DNA of 64,000 bases, from the NCBI RefSeq assembly GCF_009749405.1, contig NZ_WBIQ01000001.1, forward strand, positions 372,001 to 436,000, written 5' to 3'. How positions within the stretch are numbered: position 1 is the stretch's first letter; each line of letters begins with the position of its first letter. Below the pieces are notes generated by a model. The model saw only the letters and a list, made by a program, of their open reading frames with translations. It was not told the DNA's origin and ran no database searches. The stretch is from Agromyces lapidis (GTDB lineage: Bacteria; Actinomycetota; Actinomycetes; Actinomycetales; Microbacteriaceae). Positions 37,262 to 48,833 of the stretch are shown in pieces. A program made the translations under genes and the position numbers.

Positions 37262-38963
37262 ACGTGTGCTCGGGGCATCCCTCGCGCTCGCGGTGGCGGC
37301 CCTGCTCAGCGGCTGCGTCGCGCTGCCGACCTCGGGGCCCGTCGGCGTCGGGAATCCGGATCCGGTGGAGGAGTCGGCGGAGCTCGACACCTTCGTGCGC
37401 CCGCCGCAGGCCGGGGCGACGCCCGACCAGATCGTGCAGGGGTTCATCGAGGCCGCCGCGAGTCCGCGCGGCAACTACGACGCGGCCAGGGACTTCCTCA
37501 CCCCGGAGTTCTCGGCGGAGTGGCAGCCGGGTGCGGGCGCGACGATCGACGTGCTCGCCGACCGCTCGATCGAGGAGCCCGAGGTCGCCGACGACGCCAC
37601 CGAGACCCAGCTCTCGGTCGGCGCGACGCCGGCGGCCGCGCTGACGTCGAACGGCCAGTACGAACTGCCCGCGTCGGCCGCCGAGGTCACCCTGCCGTAT
37701 CGTCTCGAGCGCGTCGACGGCGAGTGGCGCATCGCCGAGGCCCCGAAGGGAATCCTCATCGACGAGCTGACCTTCGGCGACGTGTTCCGGCCGTACGAGC
37801 TCGCTTTCTTCGATCCGACCTTCCAGTACCTCGTGCCCGACCTGCGCTGGTTCGCGGGGCGCGACTCGGCCCAGACGAGCATCGTGCGGGCCCTGCTCGC
37901 CGGGCCGGCCGAATGGCTCGCGCCCGGCGTCGAGACGGCCTTCCCCGAGGGCGTCTCGCTCGAGACGAGCTCGGTGCCGATCGCCAACGGCATCGCGAGC
38001 GTCGAGCTCTCGGGCGCCTCCTTCGACGACGTCCTGACCGTGCAACGCATGCAGGAGCAGCTCGACGAGAGCCTCGTGGGCGTCGTGCGCAACGTCGACG
38101 AGGTCGCGCTCGCGATCGACGGGGCGGCGCAGGACGTGCCTCCGCTCGACGACCCGCCGGTGCACGATCCGCCGGTCGATCCGCGGCCGGTCGTCTTCGA
38201 CGGCGCCGCCTTCGGCCACCTCGCCGCCTCGGGCGACGAGATCGAGCCGATCGAGGACATCTCGCCGCAGGTCGAGGGACTCGCGGTGTCGGCCGCCGCG
38301 GTCGGCCCGCGTGGTGAATCGGTCGCCGTGCGCACGCCGGCGGGGGTCTCGGTCGTGCTGCCCGGCGAGCCCGCCGAGGTGCGTGATCCGCGACCGGGGC
38401 TCATCACGCCCGCCGTCGACCCCGAGGGTGTCGTCTGGTCGGTGCCCGCGACGGCGCCCGGGGAGCTCGTGGCGTACCTGCCGAGCGGCGAGGAACGGGA
38501 GCGTCCCATCCCGGTTCCGTGGTCGGGATCGACGATCGCGGCGCTCGAGGTCTCGCGCGACGGCACGCGCATCATCGCCCTCCTCGGCGACGGGGTGCGC
38601 ACCCGCTTCGTCGCAGCGTCGATCGAGCGTGACGCCGACGGCATGCCGATCGCGCTCGGCCCCGTCGTGCTCAGCCTGTCGGGGCTGGCAGGAACGCCGC
38701 GCGACGTGGCCTGGCTCGACGCGAACACGGTCGCATCGCTCACTTCGCTGCCCGGCGGCGATACGCGGGTCGTCGTCGAGGAGCTCGGGGGAGTGCCCGA
38801 GACCATCGCCGGCCCGGAGGGCGGCATCCAGCTCGACGCCGGCAACGGGGAGCGCGATCTCCGGGTGCTCACCTCCTCGGGCGATCTCGATGTGCAGAGC
38901 GGCGTGGGCTGGCAGATCCGGGCGAGGGGCATCGACTTCGTCGCCTCGCAGATGCCCGACTGA
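37254..38963 (+). CDS. lpqB: Lipoprotein LpqB
   Basis: 569 residues. The signal peptide MRRRVLGASLALAVAALLSGC ends in a lipobox LLSG with lipidated Cys21. A GerMN-like domain lies around residues 185-285 (QTSIVRALLAGPAEWLAPGVETAFPEG), and a beta-propeller-like C-terminal half follows. LpqB binds the extracytoplasmic part of MtrB in mycobacteria and tunes MtrA phosphorylation. The start overlaps mtrB by eight bases with GGGTG upstream, so the three genes form one operon. About 120 bases without a recognised feature follow before the ComF gene. Confidence 0.93.
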
Positions 38964-39083
38964 CCCGTCGACCCGGTCGCCGACCTCTCGACCGCTCCTC
39001 CCCAGCACGGACGGGCGCGCACGCGGGCCACCGTCCGCGGTCACCCCGATCGGCGCTCGAGCCCGCGCGGCAGACTCCGTGAC

Positions 39084-39881
39084 GTGACCGCGTCTCCGGC
39101 CCTGCGCCTCGCCGGCGCCGCGCAGGCCGCCCGTGAGGCCGTCCTCGACGGCCTCGCGGTGCTCGCACCCGTCGCCTGCGCGGGTTGCGGAACCGTCGAC
39201 CGCGCCGTCTGCGCCGTCTGCCTCGGCGTGCTCGCCCCGGTGCCGCGCACGGTGACCCGGCCCGTTCCGAGCCCCGAGGCGCCGATCGTCGTGCACGCCT
39301 CGCTGGAGTACGCGGGAGTGGTCGCCACGACCCTCGCCGCGTTCAAGGACGGCGGGCGCACGGACGCCGTGCGGCCGCTCGCCCTCGCGTTGCGCGCTGC
39401 CGTCGTCGCCGCGCTCACCGACGCGGGGCCGGGCGCCCCCGTCGAGCTGTGCACGGTGCCGTCGACTCGGCGCGCGCTCCGCGAACGCGGCTACGCCCCG
39501 GTCGAGCTGCTGCTCGCGCGCAGCGGCATCCGTTCCGCGCGCGTGCTCCGCCTCGCACGGGACCGCGTCGACCAGGCCGGGCTCGACCACGCGGCGCGAC
39601 GGGCGAACGCCGCGGGCGGGCTCGTCGCCGCGCGTCGCCTCGACGGACGCCGCTTCCTGCTGGTCGACGACATCCTCACGACCGGGTCGACCCTCGCCGA
39701 GTCGGCACGCGCCGTGCGGTCGGCGGGTGGTTCGGTCGCCGGTTGTGCGGTGCTCGCCGAGACGCCGCTGCGGCGCATTCGGCTCTCGGCGAACTCTCTG
39801 GAAGCCGCCCGTGACAATGGCGTGCAAGCGGACTACGGTGGCAGGACAGGCGTGGTCGATCCACCCTTCAGAACCGGGTGA
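39084..39881 (+). CDS. ComF family phosphoribosyltransferase-like protein
   Basis: 265 residues from a GTG at 39084. A zinc-type cysteine set near the N-terminus (CAGCGTVDRAVCAVC) is followed by a phosphoribosyltransferase fold with the PRPP motif FLLVDDILTTGSTLAESARAV. VPSTRRALRERGYAPVELLLAR is the conserved central block. In naturally competent bacteria ComF assists DNA uptake or processing; in actinobacteria the role is unclear. The tail after CAVLAETPLRR is poorly conserved. The gene sits between lpqB and hpf, as in mycobacteria, with 23 bases to hpf. Confidence 0.88.
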   Translation: MTASPALRLAGAAQAAREAVLDGLAVLAPVACAGCGTVDRAVCAVCLGVLAPVPRTVTRPVPSPEAPIVVHASLEYAGVVATTLAAFKDGGRTDAVRPLALALRAAVVAALTDAGPGAPVELCTVPSTRRALRERGYAPVELLLARSGIRSARVLRLARDRVDQAGLDHAARRANAAGGLVAARRLDGRRFLLVDDILTTGSTLAESARAVRSAGGSVAGCAVLAETPLRRIRLSANSLEAARDNGVQADYGGRTGVVDPPFRTG

Positions 39882-39904
39882 CACGCCGGTGAACGGAGGT
39901 CGTC

Positions 39905-40609
39905 ATGGAACTGAACATCGTCGGACGAAACCTGGGGATCACGGACCGTTTCCGCGCCTATGCGACGGAGAAGTCCGAGAAGGTCACGCACTTGAACGAC
40001 CGGGCCATCTCCCTCGACGTGAAGCTCAGCCGTCACAACGAGAAGAACGGCAACCCTGGTCTCGATCGCGTCGAGCTGACCCTGTTCGGAAAAGGGCCGG
40101 TGGTGCGGGCTGAGGCCGACGGCACCGACAAGTACGCGGCGTTCGACGTCGCGCTCGGGCGATTGCTCGAACGCATCAGGAGGGCGAAGGACCGGCGGAA
40201 GGTCCATCGAGGCGGCAATCACCGCCACACCTCCCTCCGCGAGGCCACCGATGCCGGTTTCGCCGATGTCGGCGTGCAGGCCGCGGCACCCGAGGTGCTC
40301 GAGCGGGTGCGCACCGGGGCGATCCCCGTCGTGGCCGAGCCCGACGGGATCGAGGAGGACGAGGTCTACAGTCCCGTCGTGATCAGGCGCAAGGTCTTCG
40401 CGTCGACGCCCATGACCGTCGACGACGCGCTCTACTTCATGGAACTCGTGGGGCACGACTTCTACCTCTTCGTCGACGCCGAGTCGAACCGCCCCAGCGT
40501 CGTCTACCGCCGAAAGGGCTGGGATTACGGCCTGATCGGCCTCGACGAGAACTCCGACGCCGTGCTCGACAGCCCCGTGACGAAGGGGCGCGAGCCTGTG
40601 GCATCCTGA
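39905..40609 (+). CDS. hpf: Long-form ribosome hibernation promoting factor
   Basis: 234 residues, the long HPF form. The N-terminal ~100 residues are the S30AE domain (MELNIVGRNLGITDRFRAYATEK, LDRVELTLFGKGPVVRAEADG), binding the decoding region. A linker leads to the C-terminal dimerisation domain from ~residue 165 (VVIRRKVFASTPMTVDDALYFMELVGHDFYLFVDAES and RRKGWDYGLIGL). It makes 100S ribosome dimers in stationary phase. A GGAGG Shine-Dalgarno lies seven to ten bases before the ATG. It is followed by a strong hairpin before secA. Confidence 0.95.
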   Translation: MELNIVGRNLGITDRFRAYATEKSEKVTHLNDRAISLDVKLSRHNEKNGNPGLDRVELTLFGKGPVVRAEADGTDKYAAFDVALGRLLERIRRAKDRRKVHRGGNHRHTSLREATDAGFADVGVQAAAPEVLERVRTGAIPVVAEPDGIEEDEVYSPVVIRRKVFASTPMTVDDALYFMELVGHDFYLFVDAESNRPSVVYRRKGWDYGLIGLDENSDAVLDSPVTKGREPVAS

Positions 40610-40630
40610 CCGACGTCATGCTCTGAACCG

Positions 40631-40670
40631 GCGACCCCGCCCGGCATCGCACGATGCCGAGCGGGGTCGC
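40631..40670 (+). terminator. Hairpin between hpf and secA
   Basis: GCGACCCCGC (40631-40640) pairs with GCGGGGTCGC (40661-40670), with an inner GGCATCG/GATGCC stem. There is no T tract. It probably ends or attenuates the hpf transcript before secA. Confidence 0.75.
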
Positions 40671-40788
40671 TCAGGCTGCGGCCCACTAGCATGGCTATGA
40701 TGACCGCTGGACAGGCGGCAGTGGGCGCCGCCGCCACCCGAGGCGGGCACCGACGACGCAGCGCCCGATGAAACACAGGAGAACATTC

Positions 40789-43575
<2,787 letters not shown>

Positions 43576-43585
43576 GCCCCGTCGA

Positions 43586-43629
43586 CGGCCGCGGCCCGCG
43601 TGTTCCTCCGAACACGCTGGCCGCGGCCG
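43586..43629 (+). terminator. secA terminator
   Basis: CGGCCGCGGCC (43586-43596) pairs with GGCCGCGGCCG (43619-43629); inside, GCGTGTTC pairs with GAACACGC around a CTCC loop. A TTT follows. One C/T mismatch separates the two stem parts. Confidence 0.85.
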
Positions 43630-43700
43630 TTTCCGCGCCCCGCTGCGCGGGCGCGCCGGCGACCCGTACGATCGGAGGATCGCCCACTCGAGGAGGAGCC

Positions 43701-45242
43701 ATGGCGTCACGACCCGAAGATGCGTCCGCGCTGCGTTCAGACACGATCGACGAGCCCCGCGAGGCGGTGAGCGTACGGGTCGGGGGCGGGATGCTCCGCG
43801 GCTCGCGCTCGGGCGGCATCGCCCGCTTCCTCGGCGTGCCCTACGCCGCGGCGCCGTTCGGGCCACTGCGCTTCGCGCCACCTGCGCCGCATCCGGGATG
43901 GCCGGGGGAGCGCGATGCCACGCAGCCGGGCGCCACCGCCCCGCAGGCGCCGTACGGCGGCGGCCTCGAGCAGGTGCTGCCGAGCGTCGAGGTCGCGGGC
44001 GACGAGATCCTGAACGTGAACGTCTGGGCGCCCGGCATCGGTGCGGCCGAGGAGATGCGCGAATCCGACGGCGCGCCGGAGGCCACGGCTACCGGGCGGG
44101 CGTCGCTCCCCGTGCTCGTCTGGGTGCACGGCGGCGCGCTGTCGCGCGGCGCGAACGCGCTCGAGAGCTACGACGGCACCACGTTCGCCCGCGACGGCGT
44201 CGTGTTCGTGGCGATCAACTACCGTCTCGGATCCGAGGGGTTCTCGGTGCTCGACGGCGCCCCGCTGAACCTCGGGCTCCTCGACGTCATCGCGGCCCTC
44301 CGCTGGGTGCGCCAGGAGATCGGCGCCTTCGGCGGCGACCCCGCACGGGTCACCGTCGCGGGGCAGTCCGCGGGCGCCTCGCTCATCGCGGCCGCGCTCG
44401 CGCACCCCGACGGGGCCGGGCTCGCCGACCGGGTCATCCTGCAGAGCGGGCCGCTCGCCGCCCGGCCCCGCGAGCGGGCGGGGCGCATCACCCGCCTCAT
44501 CGCGAAGGACCTCGGCATCGCCGCCGAGCGAGACGCCTTCGCCGCGATCGCGCCCGACGGCCTCGTCGCCGCGCAGTTGCGGGTCACGGCGGGCACCACA
44601 CCCGTCACGGGTGGCCCGGGCTTCGCCCTCGCCGTCGGCGACGGCCTGCCCGATCCCGAGGTCGCACTCGGCGGGGGAGCGGCCGACGCCGTGCCCGTGC
44701 TGATCGGCTCGACCCGCGAGGAGGCCCGGCTCTGGCTCGAACCGACCGGGCTCACGGCGCGCATCAGCGCCCTGCACCTCGCCGCGGCCCGGCTCAGCTT
44801 CAAGATCCGCGGCGCGACGATGCGCGCCTATCGGCGCAACCGGCCCGGCGCGAGCCGCGGCGAGCTGTTCGGCGCACTCGCCTCCGACATCCTGCTCCGG
44901 CTTCCGATCAACCGTCTGGCCGACGCCCGTCTGGCGCGCGGCGTGCCGACGTGGGTGTACGAGTTCGCCTGGTCGAGCCCCCGCCTCGGCCTCGGCGCCG
45001 CCCACTGCATGGAGCTGCCTGCGGTCTTCGATCGGCTCGACGCGGCCGACGCGCTCGCGCTCACCGGGGGAGCGGCGCCCGAGTCGCTCGCCGACGAGAT
45101 GCACGGCGCGTGGGTCGCATTCGCCACGCACGGCGACCCGGGCTGGGAGAGCTGGACGGCAGACCGGCCGGTGCGGACCTTCGACACGGAGACGCGCACC
45201 GTGCTCGCACCCCGGGAGGACGAGCGGGCGAGCTGGGAATGA
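43701..45242 (+). CDS. Type B carboxylesterase / lipase
   Basis: 513 residues, alpha/beta-hydrolase fold. Family signatures: GGIARFLGVPYAAAPFGPLRF near the N-terminus, LNVNVWAPG, the oxyanion-hole LVWVHGGALSRGANALESYDG, and the nucleophile in VTVAGQSAGASLIAAAL (Ser223). The acid probably lies in VPVLIGSTREEARLW, and the His in GAAHCMELPAVF. GAGGAG precedes the ATG. Such enzymes hydrolyse small esters; no signal peptide is seen, so it is cytoplasmic. Natural substrate unknown. It stands alone after the secA terminator. Confidence 0.9.
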   Translation: MASRPEDASALRSDTIDEPREAVSVRVGGGMLRGSRSGGIARFLGVPYAAAPFGPLRFAPPAPHPGWPGERDATQPGATAPQAPYGGGLEQVLPSVEVAGDEILNVNVWAPGIGAAEEMRESDGAPEATATGRASLPVLVWVHGGALSRGANALESYDGTTFARDGVVFVAINYRLGSEGFSVLDGAPLNLGLLDVIAALRWVRQEIGAFGGDPARVTVAGQSAGASLIAAALAHPDGAGLADRVILQSGPLAARPRERAGRITRLIAKDLGIAAERDAFAAIAPDGLVAAQLRVTAGTTPVTGGPGFALAVGDGLPDPEVALGGGAADAVPVLIGSTREEARLWLEPTGLTARISALHLAAARLSFKIRGATMRAYRRNRPGASRGELFGALASDILLRLPINRLADARLARGVPTWVYEFAWSSPRLGLGAAHCMELPAVFDRLDAADALALTGGAAPESLADEMHGAWVAFATHGDPGWESWTADRPVRTFDTETRTVLAPREDERASWE

Positions 45243-45254
45243 ACGCCTGGGCGC

Positions 45255-45710
45255 TCAGAGCACACTGACGGCGCTCGCGCGCCAGCGGCGGTCGAAGCCC
45301 TCGAGGCGGATCGCCACCGCACGCGAGCGCACGCGCTGATGCACCATCACGACGGCCTCGACGACGCCCTCGGCAGGTTCGTGGAGGTGCACCCGACCGA
45401 TCGCGAAGGTCGGGCGCTGCGCCTGCTGCCCCTTGACCCGGCGCGCCCTGGCCGCGAGCACGACCCGCTTGGACAGCGCGCGGTACACCTCGTCGGTGAC
45501 CCAGCGGGCGAGCTGCTCGAGGTCGCGCGCCCCGGCGAGGGACTCGAGGACGCAGTGAGTGAGATTGCGCAGCAGCGGCTCGGGATCGGGGAGCTCGGAG
45601 CTCCGCGTCGGCTGGCGTGCGAAGTAGTCGTCGTCGAGATCGAGGTGGCGGGCGGCACTGCCCTGCACCGCAGCCGTTCGGGCGGCTGCGGCATCGCGTA
45701 CGGTCATCAT
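45255..45710 (-). CDS. Rv3235-like conserved protein
   Basis: 151 residues from an ATG at 45710 (a second ATG follows directly). The C-terminal ~100 residues fit the Rv3235 family found downstream of secA in actinobacteria: PLLRNLTHCVLESLAGARDLEQLARWVTDEVYRAL, then GRVHLHEPAEGVVEAVVMVHQ, and RVRSRAVAIRLEGFDRRWRASAV at the end. The first ~45 residues are acidic and low in structure. Function unknown. The 180 bases up to the divergent gene at 45891 hold a 12-bp palindrome. Family assignment by pattern and position. Confidence 0.6.
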   Translation of the reverse strand: MMTVRDAAAARTAAVQGSAARHLDLDDDYFARQPTRSSELPDPEPLLRNLTHCVLESLAGARDLEQLARWVTDEVYRALSKRVVLAARARRVKGQQAQRPTFAIGRVHLHEPAEGVVEAVVMVHQRVRSRAVAIRLEGFDRRWRASAVSVL

Positions 45711-45761
45711 TGCTCCAGTAGGGCTGGGAGTCGCCGGCCGTTCGGGTCGGCGACGAGGCTC

Positions 45762-45800
45762 ACCCCCCGAGAGGGGGACAGAAGTGACTCACTGCAGTGA
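45762..45800. promoter_or_regulatory. Palindromes between two divergent conserved genes
   Basis: TCACTGCAGTGA (45789-45800) is a perfect 12-bp palindrome in a comparatively AT-rich stretch. A CCCCC/GGGGG hairpin precedes it at about 45762-45777. It is centred in the region that must promote both the Rv3235-like gene and the gene at 45891. Binding factor unknown. Confidence 0.5.
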
Positions 45801-45890
45801 ATTTAGGCAGGGCGTCGAAGCGTGTCAAGAGATTTCTCGGGCTGTGGAGAACTCGGGCGTCGCGGAGCGTCACCCGGGTAGCGTCGCTGC

Positions 45891-46496
45891 ATGCGCTGGG
45901 ACCTGCTGTTCGACGACCTCGAGTCGCAGCTCGATCGCGAGCAGCACGACGAGCAGCGGGCCCTCGCGCTCGAGGAGGAGCGGCTGCGGCTCGGTCGGCT
46001 GACGCTGCGCGACCGGCTGGCCGCCATCGCCCGTGCGGGCGAACACGGCACAGCGGGCGACGAGCTCGTGCGCATCGAGCTGCAGGGCGGCACCGTGCTG
46101 GGCGTCCGCCCGCTCGGCTTCGGCCGCGATTGGATGAGCGCCGAGATCCGCCACCACGGGCGACCGGTCGAGCAGTGCATCGTGCCGCTCTCGGCGGTCG
46201 CCGCGATCCTGCCCGGCCGCGGGCAGCTCGACCCGAGCCTCGTGGTGCTGCCCGAGGCATCCGTTCGACTCGCCGAACGCATCGGCCTGCCGTTCGTGCT
46301 GCGCGATCTCTGCCGGCGGCGCACCGCCGTGCAGCTCACGACGATCGACGGCACCGCGCACGGCACGATCGACCGCGTCGCACGCGATCACCTCGACCTC
46401 GCCCTCCATGAGCGCGGCAGTGCCCGTCGCGAACGCGAGGTGTTCGGCTACCGCATCGTGCCGCTCGCGCGGCTGCTGCTGGTGCGCTTCGACTGA
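45891..46496 (+). CDS. Conserved hypothetical protein with two beta-barrel-like repeats
   Basis: 201 residues; a TAGCGT box six bases before the ATG suggests a leaderless transcript. The first ~45 residues are a charged helix (LLFDDLESQLDREQHDEQ). Two similar stretches follow: GDELVRIELQGGTVLGVRPLGFGRDWMSAEI and TAVQLTTIDGTAHGTIDRVARDHLDLAL, each with strand-turn-strand spacing like an Sm or SH3 barrel. VFGYRIVPLARLLLVRFD ends the protein. I do not recognise the family name. Nucleic acid binding is possible but inferred only from the fold impression. It is conserved near secA and the HTH gene in relatives. Confidence 0.6.
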   Translation: MRWDLLFDDLESQLDREQHDEQRALALEEERLRLGRLTLRDRLAAIARAGEHGTAGDELVRIELQGGTVLGVRPLGFGRDWMSAEIRHHGRPVEQCIVPLSAVAAILPGRGQLDPSLVVLPEASVRLAERIGLPFVLRDLCRRRTAVQLTTIDGTAHGTIDRVARDHLDLALHERGSARREREVFGYRIVPLARLLLVRFD

Positions 46497-46506
46497 GCCG
46501 GTTCGG

Positions 46507-46800
46507 TCACTCGACGGGGCGGATGCGGCCGCTGCGGACCCCCGAGAGCTCGGCGACGTTCGCGAACTCGCCCTCGTTCCACGCCACGCCGACGCGGGTC
46601 TCCTCGTACTGCATCTCGATCCAGACCTCGAGCTGGGCGCGCTCGATGCGCCACGGGCCCGACGTGCCGACCCGGATCGCCGGGAGCTCGCCGCTGCGGA
46701 TCAGCTCATCGACGGTCGCCACATCGACGGCGAGGATCTCGGCCGCGTCGGCGATCGTGAGGAAGCGGCCGATCTCGCCGCCCGAACCTGCTGAGGTCAT
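46507..46800 (-). CDS. Excisionase-type helix-turn-helix protein
   Basis: 97 residues. A MerR/excisionase-type HTH spans residues ~10-65: IGRFLTIADAAEILAVDVATVDELIRSGELPAIRVGTSGPWRIERAQLEVWIEMQYEETR. A GATAAT box six bases before the ATG suggests a leaderless mRNA. The C-terminal ~30 residues (VGVAWNEGEFANVAELSG) are less conserved. The gene is divergent from the SAF-domain gene at 46933. It is not phage-associated here, so a chromosomal regulator similar in size to BldC is more likely than a true excisionase. Confidence 0.8.
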   Translation of the reverse strand: MTSAGSGGEIGRFLTIADAAEILAVDVATVDELIRSGELPAIRVGTSGPWRIERAQLEVWIEMQYEETRVGVAWNEGEFANVAELSGVRSGRIRPVE

Positions 46801-46932
46801 GTCTCGATTATCGACCCGATGGCGGTGCGCGCGGGCGAGCCGGAGCCGCTGTGGATAACTTCGGGACGTTCGTCGCGGTTCGGGTGACGATGGGTGGCGA
46901 CGCGTCCGCGTCGACGACAGGAGGCAGGACCG

Positions 46933-47559
46933 ATGACCGCTCGCAGCCGAGGCGAACGCGGAGCCGTGCGGCTCGATCCCAGGCTCCTCATCGGCCTCGT
47001 CCTCGTCGCGGGTTCGACGCTCGGCGTCTGGGCGCTCGTCTCGGGCCTCGACGACACGGTCGAGGTCTACGTCGCCCGCGACACGCTCACGCCGGGCGCG
47101 CCGCTCGAGCTCGACGCGCTCGACGTCGCCTCGGTGCGACTCGGTGCGAGCGAGCAGCACTACCTCCTCGTCGACGGAGCGCCAGAGTCGTCCCTCGTGG
47201 TGGCGCGCACCGTGCGGGCCGGCGAGCTCGTGCCGGTCGCGGCCGTCGACGACGCCGACCGCACCGGGCTGTCGACCGTGGTGGTGCCGAGCCGGGGCGC
47301 GCTCCCGAGCGGACTCGAGGCCGGGGCGCTGGTCGACGTCTGGTCGGCGAAGGCGACCGAGCGCAGCGGCTTCGAAGCCCCCAAGGTGCTCGTCGGCGGG
47401 GCGGAGATCGCCGCACTCGTCGAGGAGAGCGGCATGATGGCTTCCGAAGGCACCTCGGTCGAACTCCTGATCCCGCGCGAGAAGGTCGCCGCCCTGCTCG
47501 AGGCGCTCGCCGCGGGCGACGCCGTCGATCTCGTCGCGACGCGATCGGCGGGCGACTGA
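46933..47559 (+). CDS. SAF domain-containing membrane protein (CpaB/RcpC-like)
   Basis: 208 residues from ATG 46933. One N-terminal helix (LLIGLVLVAGSTLGVWALV) precedes a SAF domain at ~residues 45-110: VYVARDTLTPGAPLELDALDVASVRL and SSLVVARTVRAGELVPVAAV. The rest resembles the RcpC/CpaB C-terminal region (VVVPSRGALPSGLEAGALVDVW). In tad pilus loci such proteins are pilus assembly factors. No pilin, secretin or CpaF is present here, so this is a stand-alone pair with the next gene, which starts one base after its stop. Confidence 0.78.
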   Translation: MTARSRGERGAVRLDPRLLIGLVLVAGSTLGVWALVSGLDDTVEVYVARDTLTPGAPLELDALDVASVRLGASEQHYLLVDGAPESSLVVARTVRAGELVPVAAVDDADRTGLSTVVVPSRGALPSGLEAGALVDVWSAKATERSGFEAPKVLVGGAEIAALVEESGMMASEGTSVELLIPREKVAALLEALAAGDAVDLVATRSAGD

Positions 47560-47560
47560 G

Positions 47561-48808
47561 ATGGCCCGCCTCGCGCTCGCCCTCGACGCCTCCACCGAGG
47601 ATCGCCTGCTGCCCGACCTCGTCGAACACGGCCACACGGTGGTCGCCCGGCTGGTCGGCTGGCGCGACGTCGTCGAGAGCCTCGAGATGCTGGCGCCCGA
47701 CGTCGTGGTCGTCGGGGCCGGCCGCGGCACGTTGAGTGCCGAGCTGCTCGCCGCGTGCGACGATCGCGGGATCCGTCTCGTGGGGGTCGCGGCGAACGAC
47801 GCCGAGCGCGCTCACGCCGGCGCGCTCGGGGTGCACGAACTCGTCGATGCCGAAGCCGAATGGGCCGAGTTCGAGGCCCTCGTACACGGCGGGGTCGCCG
47901 TGCCCTCACGGGTCGGCGGCGCAGGCGACGGTGCGGCCCCGCAGGCCGGGGTCATCGCCGTGTGGGGCGCGGCCGGTGCGCCCGGCCGCACCACGATGGC
48001 GGTCAACATCGCGGCCGAGCTCGCCGGGGCGGGCCACCGCGTCGCACTCGTCGACGCCGACCCGTACGGCGGCAGCATCGCCCCGGTGCTCGGACTGCTC
48101 GACGAGGCGCCCGGGTTCGCCTCGGCATGCCGGCTCGCCGGTGCCGGTGCGCTCGACCGCGCCGAACTCGAACGCATCGCGCAGCGCTACTCGGCGCCGC
48201 GCGCCTCCTTCGACGTCTTCACCGGCCTCGTCGGGCCGAGCCGGTGGCCCGAACTCTCGCACGAGCGGGTGACGAGCGTGCTCGCGACGATGCGCGAGCA
48301 CTTCGAGTACCTCGTGATCGACACCGGATTCAGCCTCGAACGCGACGAGGAGCTCACGAGCGACCAGTTCGCGCCACGACGCAACGCGGCGACCTTCGCC
48401 GCGCTCGAATCCGCCGATCGGGTGGTCGCGGTCGGCCTCGCCGACCCGGTCGGACTCTCGCGGCTGCTGCGCGGGTACGACGAGCTCGGGTCGCTCGTCG
48501 ACGCCGAGCGCATCGACGTGGTCGTCAACCGAGTCCGGCAGAGCGCGCTCGGCATCGATGCGCACGCGCAGGTGCGCCAGACGCTGCGCCGATTCGCCGG
48601 GATCACCGACGCCGTGCTGCTGCCTCACGACGGACGGGCGGCCGACGCCGCGATCCTCGGCGCGCGAACCCTGCGCGACGCAGCGGGACGCGCTCCGCTC
48701 CGCGCGGCGCTGCGCGCGTACGTGCTCGGCTCGATCCTGCCCGAACCCGCGCCGGCCCCTCGCCGCACGCTCGCGCTGCCGCTGCTCCGCCGTGCTGCGG
48801 CAGGCTGA
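47561..48808 (+). CDS. CpaE/MinD-like ATPase with degenerate Walker A
   Basis: 415 residues. A receiver-like N-terminus (~residues 1-115) is followed by a ParA/MinD fold. The P-loop reads GAAGAPGRTTMAVNIAAEL (residues ~136-150), with Arg143 in place of the usual lysine before the two Thr. Walker A' is VALVDADPYGGSIAPVLG, and Walker B-like is FEYLVIDTGFSLERDEEL. The C-terminal part has ADRVVAVGLADPVGLSRLLRGYDEL and DVVVNRV. MinD/CpaE proteins set cell position or pilus placement. With Arg instead of Lys, ATP hydrolysis may be weak. It is coupled to the SAF protein. Confidence 0.8.
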   Translation: MARLALALDASTEDRLLPDLVEHGHTVVARLVGWRDVVESLEMLAPDVVVVGAGRGTLSAELLAACDDRGIRLVGVAANDAERAHAGALGVHELVDAEAEWAEFEALVHGGVAVPSRVGGAGDGAAPQAGVIAVWGAAGAPGRTTMAVNIAAELAGAGHRVALVDADPYGGSIAPVLGLLDEAPGFASACRLAGAGALDRAELERIAQRYSAPRASFDVFTGLVGPSRWPELSHERVTSVLATMREHFEYLVIDTGFSLERDEELTSDQFAPRRNAATFAALESADRVVAVGLADPVGLSRLLRGYDELGSLVDAERIDVVVNRVRQSALGIDAHAQVRQTLRRFAGITDAVLLPHDGRAADAAILGARTLRDAAGRAPLRAALRAYVLGSILPEPAPAPRRTLALPLLRRAAAG

Positions 48809-48833
48809 GGCATCCGCGCACTACGCTGGATCT

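Noticed and set aside
46507..46800. Prophage or integrative element, because of the excisionase-like HTH
   Set aside because: No integrase, attachment site or phage gene is near, and the neighbours are conserved chromosomal genes.
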